DNA of 64,000 nt. Source: Verrucomicrobiia bacterium. GTDB taxonomy: Bacteria; Verrucomicrobiota; Verrucomicrobiia; Verrucomicrobiales; Akkermansiaceae. The DNA lies in assembly GCA_030430455.1 (NCBI GenBank), contig JAUIJB010000002.1:1-64000 (forward strand), in the 5' to 3' direction. The position numbers were made by a program, and so were the translations under genes. The notes beneath the pieces are model-generated. The model ran no database searches and was not told the origin of the DNA. It saw only the letters and a program-made list of their open reading frames with translations. Positions 62,211 through 64,000 of this stretch are shown piece by piece (the stretch's first letter is position 1; each line of letters begins with the position of its first letter).

Positions 62211-62332
62211 GTGAGCCAGTGAGCCAGTGAGCTAGTGACGAGTGAGCAGTGAGCAGTGAGCAGTGAGCAGTGAGCGGTGAGCGGTGAGCGGTGAGCGGTG
62301 AGCGGTCAGCGGTCAGCGGTCAGCGGTCAGTG
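62211..62332. repeat. 7-bp tandem repeat array (GTGAGCN)
   Basis: About 17 units run from 8-mers (GTGAGCCA) into GTGAGCA, GTGAGCG and GTCAGCG variants. Together these fill the whole space between the hypothetical gene and the desaturase. The array supplies the stop codon of the convergently ending desaturase gene, so its length can change that C terminus. Confidence 0.93.
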
Positions 62333-63139
62333 GCCCGACCTCCGACCTCTGGTCTCTGGTCTCTTCCCCATCCAGCAGGCCCAGCGCTTGCGGCAGCCGA
62401 GGCAGGTCGGTGGCAGGAGCTCGCTGCGGTGCACGTCGCGGAAGGCGAGCATCTCGCCGAAGCGCTGCTCCCGGTCCGGGTCGAAGCCGCAGCGCCGCGG
62501 CGAGGTCCTGGCGTTGTCGAGCGTTCCAAACAGCCAGTCCCACAGCGGCAGGTCGGCGTAGTTCTGGCTGTGGTGCTGGTGGCGGTGGTGGATGCGGTGC
62601 GACTCCGGCCGCTGGATGATCCAGCCGACCCAGCGTGGAGTACGAAGGTTCCAGTGGTAGAAATACTCGGCCACCGCGGTCAGGCCGGTGTAGATCGCCG
62701 CCGCCGTCACCGAGCAGCCGAGCAGGGTGTAGACGACCAGCGCGCTGAGGACCGAGTTGATGAGGATCTCCAACGGGTGCTTGTAGAAGCTCGCCAGCAC
62801 CTCGATGCGGCGCGGCGAGTGGTGCAGCTGGTGGCACAGGCGCCAGAACAGGCCCGACTCGTGGCGCAGGCGGTGCCAGAAGTAGTAGACGAAGGTCGAG
62901 ACCAGGTAGGCGATGGCGGCCGCCGGCCAGTCGCCCAGCCGATCGGACAGCCGCAACAGCGAGGCCGAGGACAACCAGCGGTCCCAGCTGAGGCCGGCGA
63001 GGATCACGATGCCGAGCTGGGCGAGGTTGACGAAGGCGATGCGCAGCCACCACAGGCGGACCGTCGGCAGCCGCTGGCCGGGCCAGAGGCGCTCGATCAC
63101 GACCATCAGGCCGGCGACGAGGACGAGGATCCAGAGCAT
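62327..63139 (-). CDS. Sterol desaturase/fatty acid hydroxylase family protein
   Basis: A 270-aa integral membrane di-iron oxygenase. The three His boxes are YYFWHRLRHESG, LCHQLHHSPRR and HRIHHRHQHHSQNY, characteristic of the FA_hydroxylase/ERG3 family. The N-terminal helices (MLWILVLVAGLMVVIERLW, FVNLAQLGIVILAGLSW) fit. The last residues (MGKRPETRGRRSGH) read into the 7-bp repeat array, so the natural end may be shorter. It is divergent from a LysR gene and may be its target. The start at 63139 is preferred over upstream ones. Confidence 0.88.
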   Translation of the reverse strand: MLWILVLVAGLMVVIERLWPGQRLPTVRLWWLRIAFVNLAQLGIVILAGLSWDRWLSSASLLRLSDRLGDWPAAAIAYLVSTFVYYFWHRLRHESGLFWRLCHQLHHSPRRIEVLASFYKHPLEILINSVLSALVVYTLLGCSVTAAAIYTGLTAVAEYFYHWNLRTPRWVGWIIQRPESHRIHHRHQHHSQNYADLPLWDWLFGTLDNARTSPRRCGFDPDREQRFGEMLAFRDVHRSELLPPTCLGCRKRWACWMGKRPETRGRRSGH

Positions 63140-63179
63140 GCGGTCAGCCTCGCACGGAGGGGCCACGGGGCGTGAGTCG

Positions 63180-63211
63180 ATTGATTTTGCAAAAACATCA
63201 GGAAAATCGAT
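63180..63211. promoter_or_regulatory. Inverted repeat between the desaturase and lysR genes
   Basis: ATTGATTTTGC and GGAAAATCGAT are an 11-bp dyad with two mismatches, with TTTTGCAAAA within it. It is a plausible LysR operator in the 85-bp divergent spacer. Confidence 0.4.
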
Positions 63212-63224
63212 ACTCGAAGCCGCC

Positions 63225-64000
63225 ATGGCCCAGCCCCTTCCCAACCTCCATCACCTCGAGCTGTTCTACCACGTCGCCCGTGCCGGGGGGATCACCGCGG
63301 CGGCGCGGACGATGCCCTACGGCATCCAGCAACCCGCCATCAGCGGCCAGATCGCGCAGCTCGAGGGCGACCTCGGCCTGCGCCTGTTCCAGCGTCGTCC
63401 CTTCCAGTTGACCCCGGCCGGGGAGGAGCTGCAGGCCTTCGTGGCTCCGTTCTTCGGGGCACTGCCGGAGGTGGTCGAGCGGATCGCCGGGCGCGCCGCG
63501 CGGCACCTGCGGGTGGCGGCGCCCTCGATGGTCGTGCGCGAGCACCTGCCCCAGGTGCTCGCCGGCCTGCGCCGGCGCCACCCGGAGCTCGAGCTGACCC
63601 TGGTCGAGAGCGACCAGCGCCGCTCGCTGCGCCTGCTGGAGTCGGAGGAGGTCAACCTGGCGATCGCCGAGCTCGAGGGACGGCCGCCGACCGGGATGAA
63701 GTCGCAGGTCCTCATCCGCATGCCGCTGGTGCTGCTCCTCCCGCCCGGCATGAAGCCGCCGCGGCAGGGGCTGCGGGCGCTTGCCGGCGAGGTGCCGCTG
63801 GTCCGCCCGAGCGCGGACACCACCATGGCCCGCCTGTTCCGCAAGGGGCTCGTGCGCAAGGGAATCGACTGGCCGGCGCGGATCGAGGTGAACGAGCTGG
63901 AGACCGTCCACGAGTACGTCGCGCGCGGCTTCGGCGCCGGCCTGAGCGTGCGGGCGCCCGGCCTGCGCTTCCCGAAGAAGGTCGCCGTGGTGCCGCTCGG
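63225..64000 (+). CDS. LysR-family transcriptional regulator (3' truncated by window end)
   Basis: The first 258 codons are present and open to the window end. The N-terminal winged HTH (MAQPLPNLHHLELFYHVARA, GITAAARTMPYGIQQPAISG) is the LysR type, followed by the start of the substrate-binding domain (HLRVAAPSMVVREHLPQVLA). It is divergent from the sterol-desaturase-like gene and probably regulates it or itself. The effector is unknown. Start ATG 63225 is unambiguous. Confidence 0.92.
   Translation, partial: MAQPLPNLHHLELFYHVARAGGITAAARTMPYGIQQPAISGQIAQLEGDLGLRLFQRRPFQLTPAGEELQAFVAPFFGALPEVVERIAGRAARHLRVAAPSMVVREHLPQVLAGLRRRHPELELTLVESDQRRSLRLLESEEVNLAIAELEGRPPTGMKSQVLIRMPLVLLLPPGMKPPRQGLRALAGEVPLVRPSADTTMARLFRKGLVRKGIDWPARIEVNELETVHEYVARGFGAGLSVRAPGLRFPKKVAVVPL

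Overview
This is a GC-rich (roughly 70%) bacterial chromosome segment, and every line of evidence points to Verrucomicrobiota, probably Verrucomicrobiales. The markers are a Verru_Chthon-type pseudopilin cassette, an ECF sigma factor of the Rhodopirellula/Verrucomicrobium family paired with a FecR/LamG anti-sigma protein, a single-repeat PurA-like protein, a HlyD/ABC/FtsX exporter ending in a TPWD-x-CC lipoprotein, and a perfect match to the TGTTC-N4-GAACA LexA site described for this phylum. No rRNA, tRNA, prophage or CRISPR locus was recognised.

Layout. 0-11 kb: prfB with an intact +1 frameshift site, a large secreted thrombospondin-type-3 repeat protein, a FecR-like protein and its ECF sigma factor, then the divergent pseudopilin cassette. 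11-17 kb: an orphan secretin-N-like protein, an AraC regulator divergent from an NmrA-type oxidoreductase and a DUF1772 protein, a MATE exporter, and two related AT-rich repeat elements. 17-24.7 kb: a VOC protein, leuS, two secreted thioredoxin-like proteins, rdgB, a DUF3592 protein, an NlpC/P60 hydrolase and a HAD phosphatase. 24.9-30.5 kb: a six-gene cluster encoding a Cys-rich secreted protein, HlyD adaptor, ABC ATPase, two FtsX permeases and a Cys-motif lipoprotein. 30.6-43.5 kb: sppA, a secreted GH13 amylase, hydrolases, DCC proteins, an M14 peptidase, a transglutaminase-esterase fusion, glnB, a LolC/E permease, UspA and a VOC protein. 43.6-53.3 kb: carB, a PurA-like protein, a flavin reductase, a dihydrouridine synthase, a REP-associated tyrosine transposase (RAYT) between identical 52-bp REP copies, mlaF-mlaD and a CDGSH protein. 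53.4-64 kb: a GHL10 glycosidase, a glycine-zipper lipoprotein, a His-rich metal-type permease pair, a cNMP/CBS/DUF294 protein with an exonuclease, a 220-bp MITE-like element, an HTTM-DCC fusion, a sterol-desaturase-family protein and a truncated LysR gene.

How it works together. Most genes are core housekeeping or envelope functions in short operons with 4-bp ATGA/GTGA overlaps. Novelty lies in three places. The first is the 25-30 kb exporter cluster, whose two small secreted components carry conserved-looking cysteine motifs and which I infer to be one export system of unknown substrate. The second is the intergenic repeat landscape: several palindromic REP-like families, a MITE with a TTAG target duplication, AT-rich tandem elements, and a RAYT that appears to be under SOS (LexA) control. 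The third is a set of unexplained regulatory palindromes, chiefly two GTTTCAG/CTGAAAC sites 85 bp apart upstream of a small membrane-protein/DCC operon.

Four stretches over 300 bases carry no gene. 11804-12218 holds the AT-rich tandem element and a hairpin. 14681-15007 holds a possible structured leader. 16391-16757 holds the second AT-rich element. 34418-34877 holds a composite palindromic repeat.
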